Assembly: GCA_003022255.1 (NCBI GenBank)
Contig: PXPA01000039.1
Span: 3,940-9,777 of the forward strand
Direction of reading: 5' to 3'
DNA length: 5,838 nucleotides
Source: Parcubacteria group bacterium SW_6_46_9
GTDB taxonomy: Bacteria; Patescibacteriota; Minisyncoccia; Phycocordibacterales; SW-6-46-9
The translations under genes and the position numbers were made by a program. Below the pieces are notes generated by a model, which was not told the origin of the DNA, searched no databases, and saw only the letters and a list, made by a program, of their open reading frames with translations. Positions 5,598-5,838 of this stretch are shown in pieces. Numbering within the stretch: position 1 is the first letter of the stretch; each line of letters begins with the position of its first letter.

Positions 5598-5838
5598 TTA
5601 TCCATTGCTATAGTTATCAATTTTTTTGATTCGGCGCTTATGGCGCGTGGCTTCAGTAAATTCGGTACTCAACCACTCGTCAACGGCATTAATTGCTTGG
5701 TTGTCAGTAACAAAACCGGCGCCAATGCTTAATACATTGGCATCATTGTGCTGACGGCTAAGCTCAATTATCCCCTCTTCAGATGTATCTTCAGCTGGCG
5801 GACCGTAGTATACCGCCGCCCGCACACCCTCATAGCGG
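5598..5838 (-). CDS. rpiB: Ribose-5-phosphate isomerase B, C-terminal part (5' end outside window)
   Basis: The frame is open to the right edge and gives 79 residues ending at a TAA at 5598-5600. The GTG at 5825 is the Val of GVRAAV, equivalent to GIRAxx inside the family, so it is not a start; about half of a typical 145-150-residue RpiB lies outside. The signature SRQHNDANVLSIGA is clear and contains the His and Asn used in ring opening and phosphate binding. It is followed by AVDEWLSTEF and RHKRRIKKID, the usual phosphate-contacting basic end. RpiB interconverts ribose-5-P and ribulose-5-P in the non-oxidative pentose phosphate pathway. The insertion GPPAEDTSEEGII before the signature is longer than in E. 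coli RpiB. It is the first visible gene of a leftward cluster with the HD gene nine bases downstream and the epimerase after it. Confidence 0.9.
   Translation of the reverse strand, partial: RYEGVRAAVYYGPPAEDTSEEGIIELSRQHNDANVLSIGAGFVTDNQAINAVDEWLSTEFTEATRHKRRIKKIDNYSNG

Noticed and set aside
599..5838. Recoded UGA (code 25) as in Gracilibacteria/Absconditabacteria
   Set aside because: Conserved genes read cleanly without any in-frame UGA at glycine positions, so the standard bacterial code suffices, although TGA is not used as a stop in any complete gene here.
1..5838. CRISPR array, insertion sequence, integrase or defence system
   Set aside because: No repeated spacer-sized units, transposase motifs or terminal inverted repeats were found on either strand.

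Overview
The window reads as one bacterial contig piece in standard code: conserved genes carry no in-frame UGA, and every complete gene stops with TAA except one TAG. A transketolase split into two subunits, very tight gene packing, almost no recognisable Shine-Dalgarno sequences and a type IV pilin-like gene fit a small-genome lineage such as Patescibacteria/CPR (Parcubacteria-like). That placement is inference; no rRNA or marker gene is present.

Layout, left to right. Positions 1-366 (+) hold the 3' end of a HAD-superfamily hydrolase. Positions 367-598 are a convergent intergenic stretch with two hairpins that best fit terminators for leftward transcription. Everything from 599 to the right edge is on the minus strand, so transcription runs right to left. 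From upstream to downstream it is: rpiB (5' end beyond the edge), an HD-domain phosphohydrolase split by a frameshift at a nine-A tract, and a ribulose-phosphate 3-epimerase homologue. After an extended -10 promoter and a leader with an inverted repeat come transketolase N-terminal subunit, an unrecognised charged coiled-coil protein (also frameshifted), transketolase C-terminal subunit, a secreted four-cysteine protein and a type IV pilin/pseudopilin-like protein.

RpiB, Rpe and the two transketolase subunits supply most of the non-oxidative pentose phosphate pathway, interconverting ribose-5-P, ribulose-5-P, xylulose-5-P and, through transketolase, triose and hexose phosphates. No transaldolase is seen. 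The HD protein resembles nucleotide 5'-phosphohydrolases and would fit nucleotide or ribose recycling. The last two genes encode surface or exported products and may simply be read through from the transketolase operon.

The points most worth a second look are: (1) the HD gene, whose fourth expected metal ligand lies beyond the poly-A frameshift; (2) the coiled-coil gene wedged between the transketolase halves with 2-nt junctions, whose reading frame continues across a frameshift right up to the next gene; and (3) the epimerase homologue, in which both canonical metal-binding histidines are replaced. Two frameshifts in 5.8 kb could be sequencing error, and that must be excluded before anything biological is claimed.
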